From positions 1-64,000 of the forward strand of contig JAIYCX010000064.1 in NCBI GenBank assembly GCA_027487795.1: a stretch of 64,000 bases of DNA, in the 5' to 3' direction. Shown here one piece after another: positions 33,778 to 42,661 of the stretch (position 1 is the stretch's first letter; the number at the start of each line of letters is the position of its first letter). The translations under genes were made by a program, and so were the position numbers. The notes under the pieces were generated by a model. The model ran no database searches. It was not told the DNA's origin and was given only the letters and a program-made list of their open reading frames with translations. The stretch is from Pseudomonadota bacterium (GTDB lineage Bacteria; Bdellovibrionota_C; UBA2361; SZUA-149; DAOLCO01).

Positions 33778-34831
33778 CTATCACCTCAACTTCTATAGAT
33801 TTAGCTAAGCCTTTTTTCTTAATTTTTTCAACTAATGTAGTTCTATTTAATCTAAGTAACTCAGCAGCGGCTTTCTTATTTCCTTGAGTACGCTCTAGAG
33901 CTTGTTGAATTAAATCATTTTCAAATTCTTCTACAAGAGCATTAAAATCAGCACCAGAAGCTGGCAACTTAGGTAACGACTCACCTAACAAATTATCAGA
34001 CTTTGATTCTGATAACTGCTCGGGCAAATCCTCTAGAGTAACCATATCTCCATCGACTAAAATAGTTAGTCTTTGAATAAGATTTTCTAGCTCTCTAACA
34101 TTTCCTGGCCAATTATAATTTCTAAAAACACTTGTTACTTCATCAGAAAAAACTAAAGGTCTTCTACCAATTTGACGTCCAAATTTATCAGCAAAAAAAT
34201 CTGTTAGGACTTCAATATCCACACCTCTAGCTCTTAATGATGGTAAAGTAACAGGTACTACTTGAAGTCTATAAAATAAATCTTCTCTAAATTTACCTTC
34301 CTTTACTTTATTTCTTAGATCAACATTCGTCGCCGCAATAACTCTCACATTTATTGCTCTTGGCTTTAAACCTCCTACAGGCTCAACAACTTTATCTTGT
34401 AAAACTCTTAAAAGCTTAACTTGAAGATGCGGACTCATGTCTCCTATTTCATCTAAAAAGATAGTTCCATTTTCCGCTAGCGAAAACCTTCCCATTTTAG
34501 AGGTATTAGCACCGGTAAATGCTCCTTTTTCATAACCAAAGAGTTCGCTTTCTAATAAATTATCAGGAATTGCCCCACAATTAACTGGGACGAAATGACC
34601 TTTTACACCACTCTTATTATGAATTGCTCTAGCAATTAACTCCTTACCAGTTCCACTCTCTCCGAGTATTAATACTGTACTATTTGTTTCTGCTACCCTT
34701 TCAATAATAGAGAAGACTTTTTTCATCAAAACGTCCTCTGTGAGTATTCCACAGAATATTTTTTCACTTTTATAAGGAAAAATATCTGTCGTTTCTTGAA
34801 TTCTATCTGCTTGGACTAACTGTTCGTACAT
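33770..34831 (-). CDS. Sigma-54 activator without receiver domain, FlrA/FleQ-like
   Basis: The 353-residue protein has a short N-terminal stretch (about 30 residues) and an AAA+ domain with Walker A GESGTGKE (57-64). The full GAFTGA loop (103-108) and [11 protein letters not shown] are present, and a Fis-type helix-turn-helix ends it ([20 protein letters not shown]). There is no receiver or FleQ regulatory domain, so its ATPase may be constitutively active or controlled by another protein. It heads a four-gene operon (activator, TPR, kinase, response regulator) behind a sigma-54 promoter of its own. The likely role is a top-level flagellar regulator. Confidence 0.85.
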   Translation of the reverse strand: MYEQLVQADRIQETTDIFPYKSEKIFCGILTEDVLMKKVFSIIERVAETNSTVLILGESGTGKELIARAIHNKSGVKGHFVPVNCGAIPDNLLESELFGYEKGAFTGANTSKMGRFSLAENGTIFLDEIGDMSPHLQVKLLRVLQDKVVEPVGGLKPRAINVRVIAATNVDLRNKVKEGKFREDLFYRLQVVPVTLPSLRARGVDIEVLTDFFADKFGRQIGRRPLVFSDEVTSVFRNYNWPGNVRELENLIQRLTILVDGDMVTLEDLPEQLSESKSDNLLGESLPKLPASGADFNALVEEFENDLIQQALERTQGNKKAAAELLRLNRTTLVEKIKKKGLAKSIEVEVIDD

Positions 34832-34892
34832 TTATTTGCCCTAATTTTGACGCTATTAGCGAATCAATAATAAGTTTCAGATGCCAAACTAG

Positions 34893-34970
34893 TGACACCT
34901 GGAGCTCCGAATTTACTCCTTAGGTGTCATTTTTATGGCAATGTTTGTACCAGACTTGTATCAGGTGTCA
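34893..34970. promoter_or_regulatory. TGACACCT operator sites flanking the sigma-54 promoter
   Basis: TGACACCT occurs at 34893-34900 on the plus strand, and AGGTGTCA (the same site inverted) at 34922-34929 and 34963-34970. The first two form an inverted repeat with a 21-bp gap downstream of the promoter; the third lies upstream of the -24 box. They are candidate binding sites for an activator of this operon. Confidence 0.5.
34938..34952 (-). promoter_or_regulatory. Sigma-54 promoter of the activator operon
   Basis: The complement reads TGGTACAAACATTGC. GG (34951-34950) and GC (34939-34938) are ten bases apart, matching TGGYAC-N5-TTGC. The predicted start is about 95 bases before the activator's ATG. 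Confidence 0.65.
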
Positions 34971-35192
34971 GGAAAACGTCAGTTTTGGAGGTATAAAATC
35001 AATTTTTGCTCTTAAGCTACTAAAATTCTCGGGGAAATTAGAAAAAACAGTCAAAAATATATCGTTTTAATTATAAACAATAAGGACAATTAGTGGCTTA
35101 AATTTTGACAGCGTTAAATTCCCCCATACGAACATGGAACATGTTTTGGAAAAAATATCATAGATCAGAGCATATCAAAGACTATAAAGACT

Positions 35193-36233
35193 TTGATTAC
35201 ATTAGCTCTTAGTAATATATATCGGTTATTAATAATTTTTACTTTAGTAAATTTGCTTAGAAAAATAGCCCAGTTACTTCTCTATATAATAGTTTGGGGG
35301 AAAAGAAGTGACGTAGACTTTATTAAACAAAGTATTGGTATATTTTTCAGAAAGAAAAAATATAAATCGGGTTGGGATACTCATCTTAAAAACAGCTCTG
35401 ATTTTGTTTATAATAATCTTATTGGAGCTTCTAGAAAATATGACGCTATTACTATTCTCGGAAGTGGCAGATTATATGATTTTCCTACAGGCCTTGAATG
35501 TAAAAATTTTATTTGCGTAGATAGAGACCCGCTTTCTATATTCTCTTACCCAAATAAAAAGACTAAAAATAGTTCCCTAATTCTATATGATGTAAGCTCA
35601 CTGCTAGATATCTGGATAGTCTCCCTAGTTCAAACCAACCACAGCTCTATAGACGATTTTTTAATACACCTAAAAAATATCCAAATAGAGCACAAACTAC
35701 TCAGTAAAAACTTTTGTTTTAAATCGAAGCTAACGGTATCCCTAAATCTAATCTCTCAAATCCCAGTATATTGGCAGGACCAAGTATTTAGAATAATAGA
35801 AGGTAAATTTGGCACTACTCATAGCCAAGTAAATGACCAAACTGAAAGTATTATACTTTCTCTCTACCCTAGCTGTCAGTACTTAATAGAAAATCACTTA
35901 AAATTACTACTTAATAAAAATTCTAATTTGAAAGGCATAAAAATAGTTATAGGTGATTTAAGTTACATAGAAGGTAAGAACTTAAATATTTCAACCTCAG
36001 ATAAAAACATATTTGATGATTCATCAATCTCAATTAACGCTAAGTCAAAAAATGAAAAAGTATTCTTGCAGGATGCTTTATTTGGTGTAGATATTAAAAA
36101 ACTACTACAGACTCTGAACCAAAAACCAAGAGACACTAAACAATGGATTTGGAAGATAAGTAACTCGAATGAGAATAAAACAAGCAGCTATCACAGGGTA
36201 ATAGCTTTAGCTTGTAGTGAAAAAGCTGTCTAA
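35193..36233 (+). CDS. Methyltransferase-like protein
   Basis: The 346-residue protein starts with hydrophobic helices (about 1-35). A segment resembling the SAM-binding motif I of class I methyltransferases follows: AITILGSGRLYDFP near 86-99, then FICVDRDPLSIF for the acidic end of strand 2. The region LTVSLNLISQIPVYW could be motif IV to V. No substrate signature is visible. The start assigned is TTG at 35193; no in-frame ATG exists and no ribosome-binding site is clear, so the start is uncertain. It is convergent with rpsT, one base apart. Confidence 0.55.
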   Translation: MITLALSNIYRLLIIFTLVNLLRKIAQLLLYIIVWGKRSDVDFIKQSIGIFFRKKKYKSGWDTHLKNSSDFVYNNLIGASRKYDAITILGSGRLYDFPTGLECKNFICVDRDPLSIFSYPNKKTKNSSLILYDVSSLLDIWIVSLVQTNHSSIDDFLIHLKNIQIEHKLLSKNFCFKSKLTVSLNLISQIPVYWQDQVFRIIEGKFGTTHSQVNDQTESIILSLYPSCQYLIENHLKLLLNKNSNLKGIKIVIGDLSYIEGKNLNISTSDKNIFDDSSISINAKSKNEKVFLQDALFGVDIKKLLQTLNQKPRDTKQWIWKISNSNENKTSSYHRVIALACSEKAV

Positions 36234-36244
36234 ATTAGACAGCT
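36219..36244 (-). terminator. Terminator of rpsT, shared with the convergent gene
   Basis: AGCTGTCTAA (36224-36233) and TTAGACAGCT (36235-36244) are perfect complements, and both genes' stop codons lie inside. On the minus strand the hairpin is followed by TTTTT, which suits rpsT. The plus strand lacks a U-tract. Confidence 0.75.
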
Positions 36245-36516
36245 GCTTTAGGTGCTTCTTTTGTAGAAATTTTTGAAAACAATCTAGATACAGTTCTTGA
36301 AGCAGTCTTCTTATGTAAGACGCCATGAATAGCAGCCTTATCTAAAAGCTTATTAGCTAATCTAGCTTGAGTGCTAGCAGCAGTAACGTCACCTTTTTCA
36401 AGAAGTTGTAAGCACTTCTTAATAGTAGTTCTGATTGTAGACTTAGCGTTACGATTTCTGTCTCTTCTCTTTAAACTTTGTCTGTGTCTCTTTAAAGCGG
36501 ATGCGTGTGTTGCCAT
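36235..36516 (-). CDS. rpsT: 30S ribosomal protein S20
   Basis: The 93-residue protein has the S20 layout: a very basic first helix (ALKRHRQSLKRRDRNRNAK), then STIRTTIKKCLQLLEKGD and the C-terminal AAIHGVLHKKTASRTVSRLF. S20 is a primary 16S rRNA binder. The gene stands alone with its own terminator and a strongly structured upstream region. Confidence 0.97.
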   Translation of the reverse strand: MATHASALKRHRQSLKRRDRNRNAKSTIRTTIKKCLQLLEKGDVTAASTQARLANKLLDKAAIHGVLHKKTASRTVSRLFSKISTKEAPKAAV

Positions 36517-36553
36517 ATTAAATAAATATTAACCAATAATCTTTTTTTACTAG

Positions 36554-36618
36554 GGGACTTACTAGAACATATGGCTATATATGTAAATAACCCCAGCCAT
36601 TATCAAATAGTAAGTCCC
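36554..36618 (-). promoter_or_regulatory. Structured leader upstream of rpsT
   Basis: GGGACTTACTA (36554-36564) and TAGTAAGTCCC (36608-36618) form an 11-bp perfect outer stem. ATGGCT (36571-36576) and AGCCAT (36595-36600) form an inner 6-bp stem. It lies about 40-100 bases upstream of rpsT and downstream of the gene at 36644. It could be an autoregulatory leader of rpsT, or a terminator for the upstream gene. Confidence 0.5.
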
Positions 36619-36643
36619 TGTAATTACTAATGTAGCATGCGAT

Positions 36644-37684
36644 TTACTTACCAATTTTAGACTCCTGCCTAGAAGATGTATCACTAATTTTATAGCTAAC
36701 ATATGAGCCATCTTTCAAAATACCAACTGCATATATTCCATCAGAATATTGCCCACCTGATTTTGAAAAACGAAAATGAGTTCTAGCACCATTCCCTACC
36801 CCAGAAAAACGCCCAGATTCTATCATATTTTCAGAAGTGGGAGGCACTGAAGTATATAGCCCCGCCGATTGTATTGAACCAGATATTGAAGGTGGGAACA
36901 ATACAACTAATTTAGAATTATTATCAGATGAAGGCTTCCATAAAAATCCACCTCCAGCATTAACACTAGATCCAGTTGCAGAAACTAATGAAGAATCTCC
37001 AGAAGCAGAAGCTCCAGTAGCTGTTCCATTACTAATAGTCTCCTTTACATTTGAAGGAGCCTCTAAAGATCTCTCATCAAATTTCAAACTTCCAGACTTC
37101 ATATCAGAAATAACCTTTGAAGCTTTTTCAATAGCTATCTCAACAGGATCCACAGCTATTGTCATATCATTTGCCCCACCTTTGCCATCAAAAAGCATCT
37201 CTAAGTTTTTATCAAGCTGAGAGGCTCTAAATGAGATACCATTTATAACTTTTGCATCGACTTCAGATAATTCACCCTTTGTTACTAATGATTTCAAAGC
37301 AGTTTTAACAGAATCTTCTACTGCGTCCCCTTTCGCTACTAATGAAGAGAACTCTTTAACAAATGCAATAGAAGCCTTTTCGCTAATCTGAGAAAGTAAG
37401 GTAGAAACTACCGCAACCTGCATTTGCTCTTCGTTAACCAAACCGCTTTTGTCCGCAATTAAAGATTGTTTCATATCTTCCTTCATTTCTTTGCCATTTA
37501 ATGTAGACAATGAAAATTTGGCTTCTTGCTTAGCAGGAGTAGCATTTACATCTGAAACAAGTTCTGGCTTAGTACCTTGACTTGAACTAGAAGGTACACT
37601 TCTAGGAGTAATTATTGGTTTGTTAATCTTAAGTTCTTTTTGGCTGATTTCTTCATTGTATATTTTTTGATTTGAAATTCTCAT
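36644..37684 (-). CDS. Hypothetical protein, 346 aa
   Basis: I do not recognise it. No signal peptide is seen. The N-terminal 60 residues are polar and proline/serine-rich. A helical middle (about 75-195) precedes a Gly/Ser/Ala-rich linker (about 215-245), and a C-terminal domain of about 95 residues contains FRFSKSGGQYSDGIYAVGIL and GSYVSYKISD, probably beta-rich. AGGAA lies five bases before the ATG. The gene is flanked by rpsT and the toxin-antitoxin pair, which give no functional clue. Confidence 0.7.
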   Translation of the reverse strand: MRISNQKIYNEEISQKELKINKPIITPRSVPSSSSQGTKPELVSDVNATPAKQEAKFSLSTLNGKEMKEDMKQSLIADKSGLVNEEQMQVAVVSTLLSQISEKASIAFVKEFSSLVAKGDAVEDSVKTALKSLVTKGELSEVDAKVINGISFRASQLDKNLEMLFDGKGGANDMTIAVDPVEIAIEKASKVISDMKSGSLKFDERSLEAPSNVKETISNGTATGASASGDSSLVSATGSSVNAGGGFLWKPSSDNNSKLVVLFPPSISGSIQSAGLYTSVPPTSENMIESGRFSGVGNGARTHFRFSKSGGQYSDGIYAVGILKDGSYVSYKISDTSSRQESKIGK

Positions 37685-38069
37685 TTTTTCCTGCTTTGTG
37701 AATAAAACTTCTGCGTAATTAATAAAGCTCAGTTAATAAAGCCCTACCGTTATCGCTAAAATGAAAAGTTTTTTGCAGTTTAGAAAAATAAAGTTAATTT
37801 TTCTCTAAAAATCATATGAGTTTTAAACCCTTAATATAATATAAATCTGTGAGCATGAGCCAATAATCCTCGTTTTTGCCCTAGCAAGCACCCCGCGCAT
37901 TAGTCTGCAAAGAACTTTTTATCGATGATTCTTCTCACCTTACTGTATTTAATTTACAAACCCCTTCCCTACTCCTATCTTTCCTGTCCAATTTCTTAAA
38001 GATAAAAACAGGAAGCATAGAAGGTCAAAAGGGATTAGGAATAGTACGAATTATGAATACTTAAGTATT
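37685..38069. other. Intergenic region with terminal palindrome
   Basis: About 385 bp without a convincing gene. An imperfect stem, TTTAGAAAAAT with ATTTTTCTCTAAA, lies near 37777-37808. A perfect 16-bp palindrome GAATACTTAAGTATTC (38055-38070) touches the mqsA stop codon. I see no tRNA or other RNA gene. Confidence 0.4.
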
Positions 38070-38483
38070 CTATGCTGCTTCATCATGTATTATCTCATTA
38101 AGCAAATGAGGGTGCTTATCAAGAAGACGTAACAAATTATCAGTAGACTTCATTTGCAAAGATTCACCACATTCATAGCGACTAAAGGCATTTGGACCAC
38201 CACCAAAAATTTCAGCGGCTTGATGCTGAGTTAGACCTAGTTTTTTTCTAATACGACGAACCTCATCAGATGGTAGAAAACCATCCGTAACGGTTTGCCA
38301 ATCATGTAACATTTTTTTATTAATTTTTAGATCATTACCATTTAAAATTCCCTCCTTGCAGGAATCACAATAATCACCAGGCTGATCAAATTTAATTTTA
38401 TGTCCTTTGTACTGGTAAGTTTCCTTAATTGTTTTACGCTCTAAATAACCGTCTTTACAAAAAGGACATTTCTTCTTTTCCAC
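38070..38483 (-). CDS. mqsA: MqsA antitoxin
   Basis: The 137-residue protein has an N-terminal zinc site with two CxxC pairs (CPFCKDG and CDSCKEG). A C-terminal helix-turn-helix of the Xre type follows, with the MqsA signature KKLGLTQHQAAEIFGGGPNAFSRYE and DKHPHLL. It neutralises MqsR and represses its own operon. The start is best set at GTG 38483, since AAGGAG lies seven bases upstream within the end of mqsR. A TTG nine codons earlier lacks a signal. The gap to mqsR is one base. Order toxin then antitoxin is typical for mqsRA. Confidence 0.93.
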   Translation of the reverse strand: MEKKKCPFCKDGYLERKTIKETYQYKGHKIKFDQPGDYCDSCKEGILNGNDLKINKKMLHDWQTVTDGFLPSDEVRRIRKKLGLTQHQAAEIFGGGPNAFSRYECGESLQMKSTDNLLRLLDKHPHLLNEIIHDEAA

Positions 38484-38484
38484 T

Positions 38485-38787
38485 TTATTTCTCCTTAAAT
38501 GAGAGTACAAAAAAACCTTCTGAATCGATTGTAAATTTTAAATACAAAATCAATTCGCGATATTTTGTATGGTAAACATCCTGCCATACTCGATGATCTT
38601 GATAACTAGTCATAGACTTATAAAAATCACGACTTTCAAGTCCTTGAATAATGGTAATAACATCACTATGTCTAAGGCCCATTTCAATTACAGACTTCCT
38701 CGCAGTTCTAGTAATACGTAAGAGACCCTCACTCGAGAGAGCTTCTTTTATATCTTCAAGATTGTAAGTAGGGCGCTTTTTATCCAT
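38485..38787 (-). CDS. mqsR: MqsR mRNA interferase toxin
   Basis: The 100-residue protein is close to E. coli MqsR over its full length. DFYKSMTSYQDHRVWQDVYH and the C-terminal LSFKEK are nearly unchanged, so the catalytic lysine, glutamine and tyrosine positions are kept. MqsR is a RelE-fold ribonuclease that cleaves mRNA at GCN/GCU sequences. Intactness of both partners suggests a working toxin-antitoxin pair. Confidence 0.95.
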   Translation of the reverse strand: MDKKRPTYNLEDIKEALSSEGLLRITRTARKSVIEMGLRHSDVITIIQGLESRDFYKSMTSYQDHRVWQDVYHTKYRELILYLKFTIDSEGFFVLSFKEK

Positions 38788-38802
38788 TTCATCTATTAAG
38801 TT

Positions 38803-38831
38803 AATATAAACCTTAGAGGGTAATTAGTCAA
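38803..38831 (-). promoter_or_regulatory. mqsRA promoter with MqsA-type operator in the spacer
   Basis: The complement reads TTGACT (38831-38826), a 17-bp spacer and TATATT (38808-38803). The spacer contains, on the plus strand, AACCTTAGAGGGT (38809-38821), nine of ten matches to the AACCT-N3-AGGTT palindrome bound by MqsA in E. coli. Autorepression by promoter occlusion is the natural reading. Confidence 0.75.
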
Positions 38832-38950
38832 GGGGTTTATAACACTATAAATATCTAAAAGTTCTGAAGCCTTAAGTGTATAAGCATCCCCTATATAACA
38901 TCACGCATCTTAACTTAATTTATACTTAAGATTAAGCGTTTAATAAGCAA

Positions 38951-41900
38951 ATGAGTAAAAGATCTAAAATAATCTCCTGTATCTTTGGACTATCTAGTGT
39001 CTGCGTGTTGCTACTTATCGGGATGCCGGAAGATAAGTTAGATAAGGATAAACTTAGTCTGTATGGGGTAATAGACAGTGAGAATATAGATAACGGTTCT
39101 ATATCACTTCACAACAACAGTGATCTAGCAGAGACCGTTACACTAGAAGTATTCCAAAAGCCTGGTATCCAAACAGAAGAACTAACTGTTGTAGTACCAG
39201 CTCTTAGTAAAGAGCAAGTGAAGTTAAGTGATCTTAAAAGTGTAAACAAGGAAGACAACTTTCACTTAAAACTTAAGAGAAATAGTAATGCTGTAAAAGC
39301 AGAAATAGCAGACGAAAGTGAATCTAAATCTATAAGTTTATCAAGTTCACTAAGTGGTAGTTCATATTTAGATCTGTCAACTTTAGAAACACTTAATACA
39401 AATCAACAACTTAAAGCCGAGATAGAAGTTCTAAACTTAACTGATCAAAATAAGGAATACTCAATAAATGTTGTTGATGTAGATGGAAACATTGTTAAAA
39501 AGCTAGTAGATTTAAGCGTAGATGCTAAGACAAGTCAAAACGTGAATGTAGAGGATGCTGTGGCGGTAGATCAAAACATTAAGATAGAGCCTAAGAGTTC
39601 AGGTTTAGAAGAAAGTTATATTGCTAGTTTGAGTCTCATTAGAGATGTAGCAGTTCAGAATGATTTGGTTGGTAATACTAAATATAATTTTATCAGCAGC
39701 GCTTTAGATACGACTAATACAATGGCAAGAAATAAGAATGAGGGCGGAAGCTTAGGAGTTGATAGTGGTTATTTGAATCAAACTAACGGTAGTGTGCAAA
39801 TTGGTAGTAGTGACAATTCCCAACTAGTAAGTGATCCAGAGAAAAACGATACATCTAGTCAGCAAGATAAAAGTACAGACTCTAAAAAAATGGGGAGGAG
39901 TAAGCAGGCTAGAGGTGGTGAACAAAAGCCGCCTACTATTTTAGGTGTTGGTTTGGAAGGAAGACAATTTTTACTTGGTGGAGAAAAGCTAACTTTAAAA
40001 TTTACTAATAACTTTACACCTAGAGGATATGAAAACATAGAAGTAAATTGTCATACTGAAGAACGTACAGGCAAGTTTATTAAAAATATATATGAAGTTA
40101 TAAAGTCCGATACTAAAGGAGTTATTGCTCCAGATGGAAATTATCTATTAGATTTGTCATACAAATACTATTACGGTTCACCTTATGTTATTGATAATTC
40201 TATCTCTTCTATCTCATGTAAAGTATGCAATAATACAGGCACCCCAAATAGTCCAGTTACATTTGTTTCGTTTTGTAGTGAATATAAAAAATTTCAGGTC
40301 AATACAATTAAGTTAACTTCATTAAAAAATTGGCAAAAAATAAATCCAGGATTAGTAAATATTAATTTTGAAAAAAATAATTTAGCTAGCTCACATAACA
40401 TTACTATAAACGAGTATAATAATAGCTTAAAAAATCCAATGACTACGAAAGTTAATCTTCAGAATGGAGAAAGTTCTATAAATTACAATATTAAGAATGA
40501 TGCTGCTTTAATAAACATCTTCATAGATGCACTAGATATAAGAAATGAAATAATTAGTTCGGGTAATTATTCGTTAGTTACTTTTGAGCCCGCCAATATT
40601 AAACTAAGTAGATCGAATAACTACAACTCTATAACCCCTGTAATAGAGGAAGCTAATTATCTATTTCCGAGTGATAAAATAAATTTCGAACGGCCAATTA
40701 TTGAAAATAATAGCCTCGAAGATATGGTTAATAAAAAATTAAATGACGTAGAATTAATATGGTGCAGAAACTATAATTTAGATCTGACTACACCAAGATT
40801 GATTTCTCAATTTTGTAATAGTCTTAATACCCAAGTAAAAAAACAATGTCTACCTACTACTAACGTACCACCAAGTAATGATATTTTCAGCAGTATTCTC
40901 TATCAAAAAGATTGTTTCAAAAGAGGAGTAATTAAAGAATATAATTACAATACAAATTCTGAAAAAATAATTTTGTCTGCTAGTGATAATAAGTATCGTT
41001 TTTTATCTGCACATAATGACAATATCTATTATACATTTACAAATTTAAATGATGAAAAATATTCTAAGCCAAATCAAGGAATTTGGAAATTTAATAAAAT
41101 TTCCAAACTTAATACTAAAATATATGATCCAGAATTTGATACTTTCTATATTTTCAACGGGAAAGGATATATATATAATTGGGATATAAAAGAAATAAAT
41201 TTAGAAAATCATAATGTCATAACAATTCCTAATTCAAATAATTCTCAAGTAAAAAACACTCTGCACCAAACTTATAATCCATTCGTAACCAATCCTAATA
41301 CCGAAAAATTATTGAATTTTAAAAGTTTTAATTATTTGACATATGAAAGACTTTATTATTATTACAATCTAGAAACAGGTGAAGTTTCTAGGGCACCAAA
41401 TTTGTCTCCACTATTAACGGGCCCTGAAAACGAGTTTTTAATTCGTGTCTTAATTAAAACAACTTCAAAAAAATATCATTTAGAGCTATATAAACAATTA
41501 AAAAACTATGACGATAACGAACCTAAAACAACCCTTACAGTACAAAATCGTCTAAATGGTATTACATATTCATTAGACTTTAAAGATATTGAAAATTTCG
41601 CAAGATTAAAAATTAATTCTCCATATTTAGCTAATAATAATATCTTAGAAGATGATAAACTGAGACTTCATTTTAGAGATAGAGATCCTCATCTACAAGA
41701 TCAACACTCATATAGTAAAAATATTTATATTGATTTTGATCTCAAAACAAAAACTAAGGACTTCGTTGAAAATAAAATATCTATACCTAATATTTACAAA
41801 GGACCTAGACAACTTGTTAATGATGAAATTTCTGTTCATGGATTATTTGAATCTACAAATGTAAACGATATAATAAATCGCAATACATTGATAGGCACTG

Positions 41901-42661
41901 GTAATATTTTTAGTTATAAAAAAATCTATAACACATCTACTAAAAACTACGAGACTCCACTATTTTTGCATAGTGAAGATATGAGACCATATAATTATAT
42001 TAGTAATTATGAAGATCCCGTATACATTTTTGAAACAGATTCAAAGGGCGATGAAGTAGTATACTACGGTGATACTCAAGACTATCTGTCATCTGGACAA
42101 ACCATACCATCTCCTGGCCCATCTAGCTCTTCGAAACCAAGCTCTTCAGCTAGTTCTTCCGCGAGCTCTTCACCTAATTTATCGAGCAGCCCAGTATTAT
42201 CAGCATCTCCAGCAGCCTCTTCTTCCGCCAGCCCCTCCGCCTCCCCTAGCGCAAGCCCGATACCCCAACCAAACTACACGGCAAGTTTCGAAAGCGTAAG
42301 AACTGTTAGAAGAAAACCAGTAGTAACCCCAAATGTTCTAATATCAAGAACTCGAGGTAATATCAGACTACAAAGCACTAACCCTGCGGGGAACAATAAA
42401 TCTCTAACAGCTTCTGTTGAAGTCGAAGGCAAAGCTTGTGGCAATATCATGTCTGGTATTAACATTAATGCAAGCGGTACTGCAGTAAAGTCAAATACGG
42501 TTCCATCAGCTAAAAGAAACTTACCGCTAAGATTCAAATTTATCCTAAATAATAATATTGTAGGTCAAGCTGATGTGATTCTTAATAATGGATCAAAGAG
42601 GCAGAATAAAAAAGCACTTACGGCAAGAGAGTTTAGTGGGATATGTAAGGCTTTTCGTTAG
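38951..42661 (+). CDS. Large secreted/surface protein of unknown function, 1236 aa
   Basis: I recognise no family. A hydrophobic signal or anchor lies at about 8-24. Residues 30-260 look like beta-sandwich repeats (NGSISLHNNSDLAETVTLEV, LKAEIEVLNLTDQNKEYSIN). Residues 270-335 are a Gly/Ser/Asp/Lys-rich linker. The middle, about 335-1040, is Asn/Tyr/Lys-rich, with stretches that could be propeller-like (NKYRFLSAHNDNIYYTFTN). A Ser/Pro-rich linker spans about 1046-1106, and a basic C-terminal domain follows. The central part is noticeably richer in A and T than the ends. It overlaps the convergent membrane-protein gene by 29 bases. It could be an adhesin or fibre-like surface protein. Confidence 0.65.
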   Translation: MSKRSKIISCIFGLSSVCVLLLIGMPEDKLDKDKLSLYGVIDSENIDNGSISLHNNSDLAETVTLEVFQKPGIQTEELTVVVPALSKEQVKLSDLKSVNKEDNFHLKLKRNSNAVKAEIADESESKSISLSSSLSGSSYLDLSTLETLNTNQQLKAEIEVLNLTDQNKEYSINVVDVDGNIVKKLVDLSVDAKTSQNVNVEDAVAVDQNIKIEPKSSGLEESYIASLSLIRDVAVQNDLVGNTKYNFISSALDTTNTMARNKNEGGSLGVDSGYLNQTNGSVQIGSSDNSQLVSDPEKNDTSSQQDKSTDSKKMGRSKQARGGEQKPPTILGVGLEGRQFLLGGEKLTLKFTNNFTPRGYENIEVNCHTEERTGKFIKNIYEVIKSDTKGVIAPDGNYLLDLSYKYYYGSPYVIDNSISSISCKVCNNTGTPNSPVTFVSFCSEYKKFQVNTIKLTSLKNWQKINPGLVNINFEKNNLASSHNITINEYNNSLKNPMTTKVNLQNGESSINYNIKNDAALINIFIDALDIRNEIISSGNYSLVTFEPANIKLSRSNNYNSITPVIEEANYLFPSDKINFERPIIENNSLEDMVNKKLNDVELIWCRNYNLDLTTPRLISQFCNSLNTQVKKQCLPTTNVPPSNDIFSSILYQKDCFKRGVIKEYNYNTNSEKIILSASDNKYRFLSAHNDNIYYTFTNLNDEKYSKPNQGIWKFNKISKLNTKIYDPEFDTFYIFNGKGYIYNWDIKEINLENHNVITIPNSNNSQVKNTLHQTYNPFVTNPNTEKLLNFKSFNYLTYERLYYYYNLETGEVSRAPNLSPLLTGPENEFLIRVLIKTTSKKYHLELYKQLKNYDDNEPKTTLTVQNRLNGITYSLDFKDIENFARLKINSPYLANNNILEDDKLRLHFRDRDPHLQDQHSYSKNIYIDFDLKTKTKDFVENKISIPNIYKGPRQLVNDEISVHGLFESTNVNDIINRNTLIGTGNIFSYKKIYNTSTKNYETPLFLHSEDMRPYNYISNYEDPVYIFETDSKGDEVVYYGDTQDYLSSGQTIPSPGPSSSSKPSSSASSSASSSPNLSSSPVLSASPAASSSASPSASPSASPIPQPNYTASFESVRTVRRKPVVTPNVLISRTRGNIRLQSTNPAGNNKSLTASVEVEGKACGNIMSGININASGTAVKSNTVPSAKRNLPLRFKFILNNNIVGQADVILNNGSKRQNKKALTAREFSGICKAFR

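Noticed and set aside
37850..37920. Possible tRNA or small RNA in the gap before mqsA
   Set aside because: No T-loop GTTCGAATC-type sequence or cloverleaf stems could be found.
38485..38787. MqsR as a motility regulator linked to the flagellar genes
   Set aside because: The name comes from an E. coli phenotype. Here the gene is a compact toxin-antitoxin unit with its own promoter and no link to the flagellar operon.
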